Below, piece after piece: positions 24,592 through 34,196 of a stretch of 64,000 bases of DNA (within the stretch, counting starts at the first letter, position 1; every line of letters starts with the position of its first letter). The notes beneath the pieces were generated by a model. That model ran no database searches. It was not told the origin of the DNA and saw only the letters and a list, made by a program, of their open reading frames with translations. The translations under genes were made by a program, and so were the position numbers. Origin of the DNA: Bacteroides sp. 224 (GTDB lineage Bacteria > Bacteroidota > Bacteroidia > Bacteroidales > Bacteroidaceae); NCBI RefSeq assembly GCF_010500995.1, contig NZ_QVMK01000008.1, forward strand, positions 17,464 to 81,463, given 5' to 3'.

Positions 24592-27138
24592 ATGAAATTA
24601 CCATACGCTTTCTTATTGCCTTTTCTTTTTTTTCCTATTGTTGCCTTTGCCCAGGGAGTACGCATTCAGGGCAATGACTTTTTGATAGATGAAAGATCTT
24701 CTTATAATATATTTAGTGAAGTGCAGCCAGTATTTAGAAATCAGTTTATTTTAGATTTTGAAATAGCACCGATGAATATCCGCGAAGCTTCGGGAACAGA
24801 TATCGGCTATATACTCCGTATTAAGAACAAAGAGAAAAATACTACTTATAATATCTTTTATAACGACCAAGGAGGAAGAACCGTTTTTAAATTCAACCAT
24901 GAAGGACGAGATGTGTTGATCACTTCTTCTTTTGATAGACAGGCATTGCGGGAGAACCAATGGATTAAAATGCATCTTGAATTTGATTTGCAGAAAGATT
25001 CTTTACTATGGCAAATCAATGACGAACGTTTTTATGCGGGCGGACTAAGGTTGGAAAAGGAGTGGAGCCCCTGCATTCATTTTGGAAAGAGCGAGCACGT
25101 GATTGATATTCCCACTTTCGAATTGCGAAACCTCTCGGTAGGTAATTCGGATAAGATGTACAGCTTTCCGTTAAATGAAAATGAAGGCTCCGAAGTACAT
25201 GATGTTCACAAAAAAGTGATAGGGCAGATCATTAACCCCGTGTGGCTTATTAACGATGCCTATTATTGGAAAAGAGAGAACTTATTCTTCCGATCTCGCC
25301 AGGTAGCTGGTTCCAATATGAATATGGATACCCAGGAGGTTTATTATTTCAATAAAGACTCTATTACCTTTTATAATGTAAATACAGGAGAGAATTATTC
25401 GCGCGTATATAAAAATGAATGTCCGGTACCTCTGAGCCTGGGGACTAATTTTATCGACCTAAAGAATAAGCAACTCTATGTATATGAGGTTTGGACGCCA
25501 ACGCCGGGACATGTGATGATGGCGCAACTCGACCTCGAAACATTTCAGTGGACAGAAGTTTCTACGGAAGCATTACCTACTCAATTGCATCACCATAGTT
25601 GTTTCTTCGATGAGGCAAACCGGAGATACATTATATTTGGCGGATTTGGGAATACGCTTTATAATAAGAATTTCTATTCCTTCAATCTGGATACAAAGAA
25701 ATGGGAAACATTATCCTTCAGTGGAGATGTTATTACACCCCGTTATTTTTCATCTATGGGCTATGATAAGAAAGAAAATGCTCTTTATGTTTTTGGTGGA
25801 ATGGGGAATGAATCGGGCGATCAGTTTGTAGGCCGGGTATATTATTACGATTTGTACAAGATTGATTTAACAACAAACACCATTACCAAGATATGGGAGA
25901 TCTCTCGCCAGGGTGAGAGTGAAAACATAGTACCCGTTCGCCATTTAATTATAGCCGATGGTAGTTTCTATACCTTATGCTACCCCGAACATTTTTCAAA
26001 AACATACTTGAAGTTGTATCGTTTTTCATTGGAAGACGGCAGTTATGAAGTGGCAGGAGATTCAATCCCCATCCTGTCGGAGAAGATAACCACTCATGCC
26101 AATTTGTATTATAACAATCGGTTCGATAAACTGTATTCCATTGTGCAAGAGTTTGATAATGATGATATTGCTTCTAATATTAAGGCTTATTCATTGTTGT
26201 TTCCTCCGGCAACTAAAGAAGAACTGACCATTTATGCAGAGAAAGAAATATCCACATCGGGTAAGCTTTGGACGATAATCTTTTTATGCCTGGGAGTGGG
26301 TTTGGTAGGAATCGTTTGGGGCACTATATACCTTTTAAGAAAGAAAAAGCAAAAAGTGTCTCCCCAAAGTGAAGAGTCCGAAACCGAAGAATTGGAGGTA
26401 CTTTGGAAGTTTCCGGCAGGCAAAGAACCCACTTCGAACTCCATTTATTTGTTTGGTGAATTTATGATTCGAGACAGGAATAATCGGGATATTACTTATT
26501 TGTTAAGCACCAAGCTTAAACAGGCTTTCCTCTTGATTCTTCAATACAGTTTAAAGAATGGAATAAGCACACAAGAATTTAGTGAAGCACTATGGCCCGA
26601 TAAATCCGAAGACAAAGTAAAGAACTCCCGCGGAGTTACCATCAATAATCTCCGTAAAGTATTGGGCGATTTAGATGGCATCAATCTGGTTCACGATAAA
26701 GGTTACTATAAACTACTGTTTACAGAAGAATGTTATTGCGATAGTGTAAGGTGCTTTGAAATTGTAGAAAAGAACTTAGATGGTGACTCTTTAATTGAAT
26801 TGTTCACTATCTTATCCCGAGGCAAGTTTCTGGATTCCGTAGAGTTCCCGTTTGCCGATTCTTTTAAAGGGAACATGGAAGCGAAACTTGAACCGATATT
26901 ATTGGTGATGATGGAGAAGAGTTATTCTTTGAAAGAGTATCCCAAAGTAATTGCTTTATGCGAAGGTTTGTTCCAGATTGATCCGCTTAATGAAGAGGCT
27001 ATTGGTTATTTAGTCAGCTCTTTGGTTAAGTTAGGGATGAACGACGAGGCAAAGAAACAATATCTGTTATTTGCTACGGAGTATAAAAGAATAATGGATA
27101 CGGAGTACCCGGTGCCTTTTCAGGAGTTGAAGGTTTAA
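24592..27138 (+). CDS. Transmembrane regulator: LamG/kelch sensor with SARP-like DNA-binding domain
   Basis: This 848-residue protein starts at ATG 24592; the open frame has an earlier GTG at 24583 but the signal peptide (MKLPYAFLLPF) begins at the ATG. The periplasmic part has a concanavalin/LamG-like beta domain (about 20-205) and kelch-type propeller repeats (about 290-540; YIIFGGFGNTLY, LYVFGGMGN). One membrane segment (about 558-580; core IIFLCLGVGLVGIVWG) and a basic stop-transfer RKKKQK follow. The cytoplasmic part has an OmpR/SARP-like winged helix (about 615-705; FSEALWPDKSEDKVKNSRG, RKVLGDLDGINLVHDKGYYKL) and a TPR/BTAD-like helical tail. It joins surface sensing to DNA binding in one chain, without kinase or receiver. 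It lies divergent from the GH92-GH76 operon, its likely target. Confidence 0.85.
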   Translation: MKLPYAFLLPFLFFPIVAFAQGVRIQGNDFLIDERSSYNIFSEVQPVFRNQFILDFEIAPMNIREASGTDIGYILRIKNKEKNTTYNIFYNDQGGRTVFKFNHEGRDVLITSSFDRQALRENQWIKMHLEFDLQKDSLLWQINDERFYAGGLRLEKEWSPCIHFGKSEHVIDIPTFELRNLSVGNSDKMYSFPLNENEGSEVHDVHKKVIGQIINPVWLINDAYYWKRENLFFRSRQVAGSNMNMDTQEVYYFNKDSITFYNVNTGENYSRVYKNECPVPLSLGTNFIDLKNKQLYVYEVWTPTPGHVMMAQLDLETFQWTEVSTEALPTQLHHHSCFFDEANRRYIIFGGFGNTLYNKNFYSFNLDTKKWETLSFSGDVITPRYFSSMGYDKKENALYVFGGMGNESGDQFVGRVYYYDLYKIDLTTNTITKIWEISRQGESENIVPVRHLIIADGSFYTLCYPEHFSKTYLKLYRFSLEDGSYEVAGDSIPILSEKITTHANLYYNNRFDKLYSIVQEFDNDDIASNIKAYSLLFPPATKEELTIYAEKEISTSGKLWTIIFLCLGVGLVGIVWGTIYLLRKKKQKVSPQSEESETEELEVLWKFPAGKEPTSNSIYLFGEFMIRDRNNRDITYLLSTKLKQAFLLILQYSLKNGISTQEFSEALWPDKSEDKVKNSRGVTINNLRKVLGDLDGINLVHDKGYYKLLFTEECYCDSVRCFEIVEKNLDGDSLIELFTILSRGKFLDSVEFPFADSFKGNMEAKLEPILLVMMEKSYSLKEYPKVIALCEGLFQIDPLNEEAIGYLVSSLVKLGMNDEAKKQYLLFATEYKRIMDTEYPVPFQELKV

Positions 27139-27181
27139 AGAGCTGGGCGGTCTGATTCTGTTGTGTCTTTAAACTCTTAAA

Positions 27182-27255
27182 AGAGACTGTAATTTAAACT
27201 ATGTCAGTAAAGAATAAATTTTAACTTTATTCACACAGCTTAAATTACAGTCTCT
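27182..27255. terminator. Bidirectional terminator with 16-bp perfect stem
   Basis: AGAGACTGTAATTTAA (27182-27197) pairs perfectly with 27240-27255 around a 42-base loop. It separates the convergent SARP-like regulator and DUF4965 paralog 2. Confidence 0.8.
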
Positions 27256-27264
27256 AAAAAACTA

Positions 27265-29730
27265 TCAATCTTCCAACATCTTAATAAAGTATCCTCCTAC
27301 TACCGAACGAGCACGGAATGACACATGCGTTTTGTCGTCTGTATTATACCAGTCGCTCATTGGTACTCTGTCGGTTGTTTCATTTACCCATTTATAGAGT
27401 GGAGAAATAAACTTCTTAAATGTTTCCGTATCATCGGCTAAAGTAGCAGTCCAGATAATCCAGTCGGATTTGGTATAGTTTTTCCGGCTGTCGAGTGGTA
27501 AGCCATAAGTGTTTTGCTTAGTCAGATAATAAGCTATTTCCTTTTGGGCTACAGAAGCAGGGAATATATCTAACTTCAATAGTTTGTTCCAGATTAAGTT
27601 GTACTTTTGACTCCAAGTACCCTCTTTATCAAAGGTAAGCTTGTAATGATCGCCATCGTCTGCCATCTTCATCCACTCTTGCGCCATTTCTTTGGCTTTG
27701 TTGGTGTACTTTTCTGCGATGTCTTTTTTGCCAAGCATATCGGCCAGGTATCCGTAAGAGGCAATACCCATGATGGCTTTTACAGAAAGGTTCACATTGT
27801 GAGCAAAGTGCCCTGCAAAGTCATCGGTACAAAGCTGATTTTCCGGATCGAGTCCTTTTTCTATTAAGTAATCTGTCCAAGTGGTTAATACCTCCCAATG
27901 CTTTTCTGCATATTTTGCATTTCCTTCAACGGCGGCAATGGCGGCTGTAAGGGTCAACATGTTTCCGGCTTCTTCCACAGGCATATCTCCGCCATACGTT
28001 TGTCCGTTGGCAAGCGGATAAGTACCTACATCATGAGCAGGGAAAGGTTTTGCCCATTTTCCGCTTTCACTGTAATAAAAGATGTGGTTCAATAATCCTT
28101 TTACCAGTTCAGGGTTATAATATAAGAATAGGGGAGCTGAAGGATAAGTTACATCTACCGTTCCTATAGAACCATTACTGAAATTTTCTTTAGATAAGAA
28201 CAGCAAATCTCCATTGGGAGCCTCTACCAACTTATGAGCCGATATAGCTTGACGATAAGCCAATGCACAAAGTTCGGCATATTCTTTACCACCCTTTTCT
28301 GTGGCATCTTTCATTAGTTTATAATCAAATTCAGAAGATTTCTTCTTGAGATCATTGTATTCTATGTTTGCTTGTGAAAATACAAGTTCAATAGTTTTGT
28401 CTTCGTTTTTGTTCCAGTACGGACGTAGGTATTCTTCAAAATATTGAATAGAGTAATAATCATCATATCCAATCATTACTTTTCCGCTTAACGTTTTACC
28501 TTTTCCTAACGATTGGGCAACGGCTACATCCGCTTTGTTCTTCGTGCTGATATCTCCGGTGAGATTTCCATCTTTGGCAAATGTTTCGCGCATTTTGAAT
28601 CCGTTGCCGGTGGCAAAAGAACCGTTTTGTTTCTCTGTTACTAAATAGAAATATCCCCAGTCAATGCGAAGATCGTCTCCACGTTTCTTTAAGACAGCCT
28701 GCTCGGTACTACCAATACGGGTATACAAAAGATCATCCGTTTCCAAACCATTAGAGATTGAATTCTGGCTTGGAAGATTGACTGCCCAGTTGGGTGCTGC
28801 TTCAAAGTAAATTTGAGCATCATGTTCTGCACCATCCGTAGAAGTGATCTTGTAAGAAATGTAGTTCACAGGACGTGAAATAAGCTCCAGATTATCCATC
28901 AATAACGGGGCCAGGAACGTTAACTCAAGTTGAACAGGACCGCATTGGAACACATAATGTGTTTGGGTAGCTTGTACATCCACTGATTTTTGTTCTGCTA
29001 CTTGTTCAAATTGTTTTTCTTCATCGGCTTCCACATAGATACCAAAATCGACTAAAGCTCCTCCGGTACGGTTATTACAATGAGCGGCAATGGTCAGTTT
29101 ATTATCCTTTATAGAATTCATCACCTCAGCCGGAAGTTCCTCAATAACATCTTTACGCCATACATATCCGGTTTTTACGACTTCAATTCCGTTTACATAC
29201 AACTCGAATGTGTCATCATGAGAGTATTTCAGATATAGTTTCTTATTGCCTGCTTTTTCTTGATTGATTTCAATATCTCTACGCACCCAAATATCTTTCG
29301 TTTCCCAAAGCGTTTTTACATTTGTTTCGTCGGACGTTCCGAATGCTGCTTCGGCCACCTCCCAATTTTTATCATTGAATCCGGGAGTTTCCCATCCTTT
29401 GGCAGGTTGGTTAAATGTATATTTTCCCATCCATGCCTCATCTGTCGACATAGGTGCTATGGCTACCAGAGGGATTTTTTCTACTCCCATGAAGCGATAG
29501 GTTTGTCCGTCTACACGAAGCACACCGATAAGGGGAAACTCTTTCCCTGTCCAGTGTTTCACCGGTTCATCGTACAATTTGTCTGTCATTGACCAGGCAG
29601 AGGTATAGGGGTCAATGGTAATCAACGGATAAGCCGGAGCGCGTAAATCATTTTTAATAACCGGAATCTCCGTATCTGTTTTACATGCCATCAGGCAGAT
29701 ACATGAGCCTAATAATAAGATTTTCTTCAT
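27265..29730 (-). CDS. DUF4965/DUF1793 (glutaminase A-like) lipoprotein, paralog 2
   Basis: This 821-residue lipoprotein (lipobox LMAC, C16) has the same domain order as the paralog at 14696-17224: ITIDPYTSAW start, inserted beta-sandwich (about 95-235), then DUF5127, DUF4965 and DUF1793-like regions. From about residue 480 (ELCALAYRQAISAHKLVE) to the end the two proteins are almost identical; before that they differ at about half of positions. It lies 41 bases downstream of the sulfatase gene on the same strand, so the two probably form an operon. Substrate unknown. Confidence 0.85.
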   Translation of the reverse strand: MKKILLLGSCICLMACKTDTEIPVIKNDLRAPAYPLITIDPYTSAWSMTDKLYDEPVKHWTGKEFPLIGVLRVDGQTYRFMGVEKIPLVAIAPMSTDEAWMGKYTFNQPAKGWETPGFNDKNWEVAEAAFGTSDETNVKTLWETKDIWVRRDIEINQEKAGNKKLYLKYSHDDTFELYVNGIEVVKTGYVWRKDVIEELPAEVMNSIKDNKLTIAAHCNNRTGGALVDFGIYVEADEEKQFEQVAEQKSVDVQATQTHYVFQCGPVQLELTFLAPLLMDNLELISRPVNYISYKITSTDGAEHDAQIYFEAAPNWAVNLPSQNSISNGLETDDLLYTRIGSTEQAVLKKRGDDLRIDWGYFYLVTEKQNGSFATGNGFKMRETFAKDGNLTGDISTKNKADVAVAQSLGKGKTLSGKVMIGYDDYYSIQYFEEYLRPYWNKNEDKTIELVFSQANIEYNDLKKKSSEFDYKLMKDATEKGGKEYAELCALAYRQAISAHKLVEAPNGDLLFLSKENFSNGSIGTVDVTYPSAPLFLYYNPELVKGLLNHIFYYSESGKWAKPFPAHDVGTYPLANGQTYGGDMPVEEAGNMLTLTAAIAAVEGNAKYAEKHWEVLTTWTDYLIEKGLDPENQLCTDDFAGHFAHNVNLSVKAIMGIASYGYLADMLGKKDIAEKYTNKAKEMAQEWMKMADDGDHYKLTFDKEGTWSQKYNLIWNKLLKLDIFPASVAQKEIAYYLTKQNTYGLPLDSRKNYTKSDWIIWTATLADDTETFKKFISPLYKWVNETTDRVPMSDWYNTDDKTHVSFRARSVVGGYFIKMLED

Positions 29731-29771
29731 CTGTAAAATTGTTTAGTTATAAGAATATAATAATTAGTTAA

Positions 29772-31442
29772 TTAGGGTGCGGGTACTACTAAAGCTTTTC
29801 GGGTCCATTCATCATATTGATTCATCATTTTAGCCAATCTTTCAGGATATAGAGAGGCTACATCTTGCATCTCTGTTCTGTCTTCATTCAAATTATAAAG
29901 TTGCCAGGGTTGATTTTGACCTCCTGGTTGTACTATTTTCCATCCGTCTTTATCTATCAATGCTTTTTCGTTGAAATGTTCGAAGCCAAGATATGCATGC
30001 CCTTTTCTTTTCCCCTTTTTAAGAATAGGAACCAGGCTTTTTCCTTCTAAAGGAATGATTTTATTTCCCTTATAAGTTTGAGGATAGTGGGTGTTGGCAA
30101 GATCTATGCATGTAGCCATAATGTCCATCACATGGCCTTTCTCTTCGGTTATTTTACCGATATTTTTCTTAATACCTTTGGGCCAGTGAGCAATCAGTGG
30201 AGTACATATCCCTCCATCGGTTGATTTGGCTTTCCAGAAACGGAAGGGCGTATTCAGTACATTGGCCCATTTCGCACCAATAGAAGCATAAGAGGTCTGA
30301 GGTCCCGGCAGAACTTTTTTCTTTCTGGGATAAATAATTTGTTCTCCGGATCGGGTCATGTCCGGTCGGTCATTTTCGCCTGGAGAATAGTTCTGGCAAT
30401 CTTCATTACTACATCCATTGTCGGATAAAAATAGAATAAGCGTATTATCCAACTGATTATTTTTACGTAAGGCTTCCATCAGTTGACCGATTCCCTGATC
30501 CATACGATCTACCATGGCTGCATGAACGGCCATGGCACGTGCATCCCACTCTTTAGTAGGGTTATCTTCCCAGGTATCAGTGAATTGGCGTGGGGTTAAG
30601 AAATTATCTCTGTCTCCGAATATTTTTAGCTCTTTTATTCTTTCATATCGTTGATTACGGATAGCTTCCCAGCCTACTTTATACGTATTTTCATATTTGG
30701 CAATATCTTCCGGTAGTGCATGCAAAGGCCAATGTGGGGCGGTATAAGACAGATACATAAAGAATGGCTTGTCTGATTCTGCATATCTGTTTACATAAAC
30801 AACAGCACTGTCTGAGAGTGCCTGCGTAATATAATAGTCTTCCGGTACCGATTTTACAGGCGTTTCTCCATTCACCAAACTGAAAGGATCGAAATAATCT
30901 ACCACACCATAAATAGTGCCATAAAAGTCATCGAAACCTCTATGAGTAGGATAGTTCTTCTTGTCGGCAAATTCTTCATAATATACCTGATGAGCAAGCC
31001 ATTTGCGTTGATCCGTTTTTAAAGGTGTTTCTGCTACATGCCATTTACCTAACATACTGGTATGGTAGCCTGCTTCTTTCATCACTTCGGCAATGGTCAC
31101 TGCATTGGATGTTAAAGTGCCGCGATATCCCGGTTTATGTTCATCGAAAGTCATCCGTCCAATTCCTGCCTGGTGTTGGTAAAGACCGGTTAACAGACTT
31201 GCACGCGTGGGGCAACTTCTACTTGTATTGTAGAAACTATTAAACCTTAAACCCTCCTGGGCAAGTTTATCCAGATTAGGAGTGTTAATTTCTCCTCCAT
31301 AACAACCCAGGTCGGAGTAACCTAAGTCATCTGCTAATATGACGATGATGTTCGGGCGACTGTCTTTTTGAGCATAAGTCAAAAGACTGAAACTGGCTAA
31401 AGCAAATAATGAGACCGATTTTAGAATGGGTTCTTTCTTCAT
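29772..31442 (-). CDS. Secreted S1-family sulfatase
   Basis: This 556-residue enzyme has a signal peptide (ends LLTYAQ). The formylglycine motif is SCPTRASLLTG (C77, R80), a Cys-type site matured by an anaerobic sulfatase-maturating enzyme in this group. Metal ligands D38-D39 (ILADDLGY) and the LFLSDNGCSNED block are present. Thr rather than Ser or Ala precedes the Arg. It removes sulfate esters from glycans; the sugar is not predictable by eye. It leads the sulfatase-DUF4965 pair, so this locus may handle sulfated host or algal glycans as well as mannans. Confidence 0.93.
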   Translation of the reverse strand: MKKEPILKSVSLFALASFSLLTYAQKDSRPNIIVILADDLGYSDLGCYGGEINTPNLDKLAQEGLRFNSFYNTSRSCPTRASLLTGLYQHQAGIGRMTFDEHKPGYRGTLTSNAVTIAEVMKEAGYHTSMLGKWHVAETPLKTDQRKWLAHQVYYEEFADKKNYPTHRGFDDFYGTIYGVVDYFDPFSLVNGETPVKSVPEDYYITQALSDSAVVYVNRYAESDKPFFMYLSYTAPHWPLHALPEDIAKYENTYKVGWEAIRNQRYERIKELKIFGDRDNFLTPRQFTDTWEDNPTKEWDARAMAVHAAMVDRMDQGIGQLMEALRKNNQLDNTLILFLSDNGCSNEDCQNYSPGENDRPDMTRSGEQIIYPRKKKVLPGPQTSYASIGAKWANVLNTPFRFWKAKSTDGGICTPLIAHWPKGIKKNIGKITEEKGHVMDIMATCIDLANTHYPQTYKGNKIIPLEGKSLVPILKKGKRKGHAYLGFEHFNEKALIDKDGWKIVQPGGQNQPWQLYNLNEDRTEMQDVASLYPERLAKMMNQYDEWTRKALVVPAP

Positions 31443-31501
31443 TATGGGGCGAATTTATATATAAAGGTTATTAGTCACTGACAAAGTGGGCTGTTGTGCA
31501 A

Positions 31502-31509
31502 CAAAAATA
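31502..31509 (-). promoter_or_regulatory. -7 element of the sulfatase-DUF4965 operon
   Basis: The minus strand reads TATTTTTG, matching TAnnTTTG, 59 bases upstream of the sulfatase ATG. Confidence 0.5.
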
Positions 31510-31669
31510 CAAATTCCATTATATAATGAATAGTAAATTCTAACCATTAAACATCAATTGTTGGTCAAAAAAGAAGTTGAGATGCTCCATACGCCCTAAA
31601 TAAGTGCGGTTTGGTTGGTAATTGATATTTTTTGAACAGAATTTATCAAGATAAAATTTTATCTATTCT

Positions 31670-31677
31670 TAGCTTTG
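31670..31677 (+). promoter_or_regulatory. -7 element of the aldose 1-epimerase gene
   Basis: TAGCTTTG matches TAnnTTTG, 60 bases before the ATG. No -33 TTTG at the expected distance. Confidence 0.45.
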
Positions 31678-31737
31678 TAGTATAGAATGTTTGAATGGAA
31701 AACAGGTGCAATTAACTCCTTACTAATATATTAATTC

Positions 31738-32874
31738 ATGAAAACAAAACAAATGATTTGCATGCTGGCGGTAGCCACTTTATTAGCATGTACTCCAAAG
31801 AAAGAAGCAAAATTTACCTTATTAAAGGAAGAAGCATTTAAAACAGAAGTAGACGGTAAACCTGTATCGCTCTACACATTGGATTCGGGGAATGGTTTAA
31901 CTATTCAAGTTACTAATTTCGGCTTGAGGGTGGTGTCTATATGGGCTCCCGATAAAGACGGTAAGTATGAAGATGTAGCAATCGGGTATGAAAACATAGA
32001 ACGCTACCTGAATAATACAGGCGAAAGGTTTTTAGGATGCGTAGTGGGTCGTTATGCCAACCGCATAGCCAAAGGAAAGTTTGAGTTAGACGGTACGGAA
32101 TACCAATTGCCGATCAATAATAACGGGCAAACTTTGCACGGCGGACTTAAAGGTCTTGATATGATTGTTTGGGATGTAGAGGATGTTAAACCGAATTCCA
32201 TTAAGTTCTCTTGCTTGTCTCCCGATGGATCGGATGGCTTTCCGGGTAACCTGAAAATCAATGTAGAGTATCTTCTGACTCCCGAGAACGAATTCAAAAT
32301 AATGTATGAGGCAGTAACAGATAAGTCTACTATTGTGAACTTGTCTAACCATGCTTTCTTTAATTTGAAAGGAGAGGGGAATGGAACGATTACCGATCAT
32401 GTATTAACAATCTATGCCGGGCATACTACTCCGGTGGATAGCGTGTTAATTCCAACAGGAGAGATTACTGCTGTAGATGGCACTCCTTTTGATTTCAGAA
32501 AATCAACAGCCATCGGTGCCCGAATTGACGCAGACAATAATCAATTAAAAAACGGAATGGGATATGACCATAACTGGGTGCTCGATCGTAAAACAAGCAA
32601 CAGCGTAGAATTGGCTGCTACTCTGTATGAACCTGCAAGTGGTAGATTGATGGAGGTATATACCGATCAACCTGGTTTACAGTTCTATAGTGGTAACTTC
32701 TTTGATGGAAAGGTTAATGGTAAATATGGTAAGCCAATTCGTTTTCGCGAAGCAATTGCACTTGAAACGCAAAAGTTTCCTGATAGCCCGAATCATCCGA
32801 ACTTCACATCTACTCGTTTAAATCCGGGCGAGGTGTATAAGCAAACTTGTATTTATAAGTTTTCGGTGAAATAA
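31738..32874 (+). CDS. Aldose 1-epimerase (mutarotase), lipoprotein
   Basis: This 378-residue GalM-family enzyme has a lipobox LLAC (C18), so it works at the periplasmic face. Family blocks are GNGLTIQVTNFGLRVVSIW, VGRYANRIAKG, LHGG, NLSNHAFFNL (conserved His) and GYDHNWVL. The final LETQKFPDSPNHPNF block carries the catalytic Glu. It interconverts alpha and beta anomers of hexoses released by the nearby glycosidases. It stands alone after the glycan cluster, with a strong terminator. Confidence 0.93.
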   Translation: MKTKQMICMLAVATLLACTPKKEAKFTLLKEEAFKTEVDGKPVSLYTLDSGNGLTIQVTNFGLRVVSIWAPDKDGKYEDVAIGYENIERYLNNTGERFLGCVVGRYANRIAKGKFELDGTEYQLPINNNGQTLHGGLKGLDMIVWDVEDVKPNSIKFSCLSPDGSDGFPGNLKINVEYLLTPENEFKIMYEAVTDKSTIVNLSNHAFFNLKGEGNGTITDHVLTIYAGHTTPVDSVLIPTGEITAVDGTPFDFRKSTAIGARIDADNNQLKNGMGYDHNWVLDRKTSNSVELAATLYEPASGRLMEVYTDQPGLQFYSGNFFDGKVNGKYGKPIRFREAIALETQKFPDSPNHPNFTSTRLNPGEVYKQTCIYKFSVK

Positions 32875-32880
32875 TTTAGA

Positions 32881-32924
32881 AATAAAAATGAAGAGGCTGT
32901 CTCAAAAGCCTCTTCATTTTTATT
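32881..32924. terminator. Bidirectional terminator, 17-bp perfect stem
   Basis: AATAAAAATGAAGAGGC (32881-32897) pairs perfectly with 32908-32924 around a 10-base loop. It serves the convergent epimerase and amidase genes and overlaps the amidase stop codon. Confidence 0.85.
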
Positions 32925-33930
32925 TCTTTTTCTTATTGTTCTCGTAATCTTTGATAAGTCCTTCGCAAAGCCAATTAGCTAAAGCCTGACGATTATCGGA
33001 TATAATAAATCTCTTTTGGTCGGCACTGTTTCGTATATTACCCAATTCTGCCAATACGCAAACCGGAGTTGTATTTTTTAATACATATAAATTTCTGGGG
33101 CTTATTGTGCCCGAGAAGCCTCTGTTAGGTTGATGTATCTTATATCGACTTTCAATGTTGTTTCTGAGTGTATTTGCCAACCTTTTACTTTGAGCGTTTC
33201 CGGTTGAATAGTAGAAGTAAGCATCTACTTGTTGTGATTTCTTTCGACTGTCTAAATGGATAAAAACAGCACGTTGGTAGCTGGATTTGGTCTTACTACT
33301 GATACTATTTATTTTATCGCACCGTTGTTTCAATCTTGGAAATTGTTCTTTAGGTATCGGATCGCCCATACATGTTTCTGACTTGTTGTTCTCTAAATAT
33401 TTGTCGTCTCTGATGCCATCTTTAGCATCTTGTATAATGATGTGTACGGTGGCTCCTTCCATTAACAGATTCCTCGCCAAACGCAAGGTGATATCATACG
33501 CATATTCATCTTCGTGAAGTTTGAAATTACCCACTTTACCAATGGCACCACAATCCGGCCCTCCATGTCCGCAGACTAAATAAAAGCAGGCACCGGCTAA
33601 TTTATTGGATTGAATGGTGTATTCCTCCCATTTTTTGCCAAAGAGCGGCTCTTTCCTCTTGCTTTTAGTAGTTGTTGGCGGAGGAACTGGAGTACTATTA
33701 AGTGGTGGTAATTTGTATTTGACTCCTAATAGTAAAGAGTTGTTTTTTCCAAACTTACCACGATTAAGTTTTAAGAATTGCTGATAATGCTTTTGTTCTG
33801 TTCGCTTGTTTCTTTGGAGGAAGGAGTGAACTCCTTCTCCGTTTTTAGGAGAGTCCAATTCTTGGGCTACTGTAGTAATACAGGAGATAATAAATGAAAA
33901 TATAACAGTAAAGGTAAACCTAAGAATCAT
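32920..33930 (-). CDS. N-acetylmuramoyl-L-alanine amidase (Amidase_3)
   Basis: The protein has a signal peptide (TFTVIFSFIISCITTVAQ), a basic and proline-rich linker (about 75-100), and an Amidase_3 domain. Zinc-site blocks visible are VCGHGGPDCGAIG (His), HEDEYAYDI (Glu), AVFIHLDSRKK (His) and the catalytic Glu in LAELGNIRNSADQ. It cleaves the peptide stem from muramic acid in the periplasm. The open frame extends to 33972, but a perfect -7 element overlaps that start, so ATG 33930 (336 residues) is preferred. Confidence 0.88.
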   Translation of the reverse strand: MILRFTFTVIFSFIISCITTVAQELDSPKNGEGVHSFLQRNKRTEQKHYQQFLKLNRGKFGKNNSLLLGVKYKLPPLNSTPVPPPTTTKSKRKEPLFGKKWEEYTIQSNKLAGACFYLVCGHGGPDCGAIGKVGNFKLHEDEYAYDITLRLARNLLMEGATVHIIIQDAKDGIRDDKYLENNKSETCMGDPIPKEQFPRLKQRCDKINSISSKTKSSYQRAVFIHLDSRKKSQQVDAYFYYSTGNAQSKRLANTLRNNIESRYKIHQPNRGFSGTISPRNLYVLKNTTPVCVLAELGNIRNSADQKRFIISDNRQALANWLCEGLIKDYENNKKKK

Positions 33931-33960
33931 TTTGTATAGTACTTGTTTTTTGAATAAATA

Positions 33961-33968
33961 CAAAAATA
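33961..33968 (-). promoter_or_regulatory. -7 element of the amidase gene
   Basis: The minus strand reads TATTTTTG, matching TAnnTTTG, 30 bases upstream of ATG 33930. It rules against the longer ORF start at 33972. Confidence 0.55.
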
Positions 33969-34134
33969 GCATGTTTACATGAATAAACAGAAATTTATTG
34001 CTGTTTTTAATAAATATTTATGCTAATCATTATTTAAATGGTGTAATTTTCAGAATATTACATTGTGTCGCTTATTCTGAATTTCGGAAGTTTTCATTCA
34101 TAACTTCGGATTGCTATAAATATCTACAAGTAAA

Positions 34135-34167
34135 GTTGTATACAGTAAACTAAAACTTGTATATTTG
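34135..34167 (+). promoter_or_regulatory. Promoter of the LruC-domain gene
   Basis: GTTG (34135-34138, near TTTG) and TATATTTG (34160-34167) are separated by 21 bases. The ATG follows 29 bases later. Confidence 0.6.
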
Positions 34168-34196
34168 AAAGCATAAACTTTAAATAATAGCGTCTT

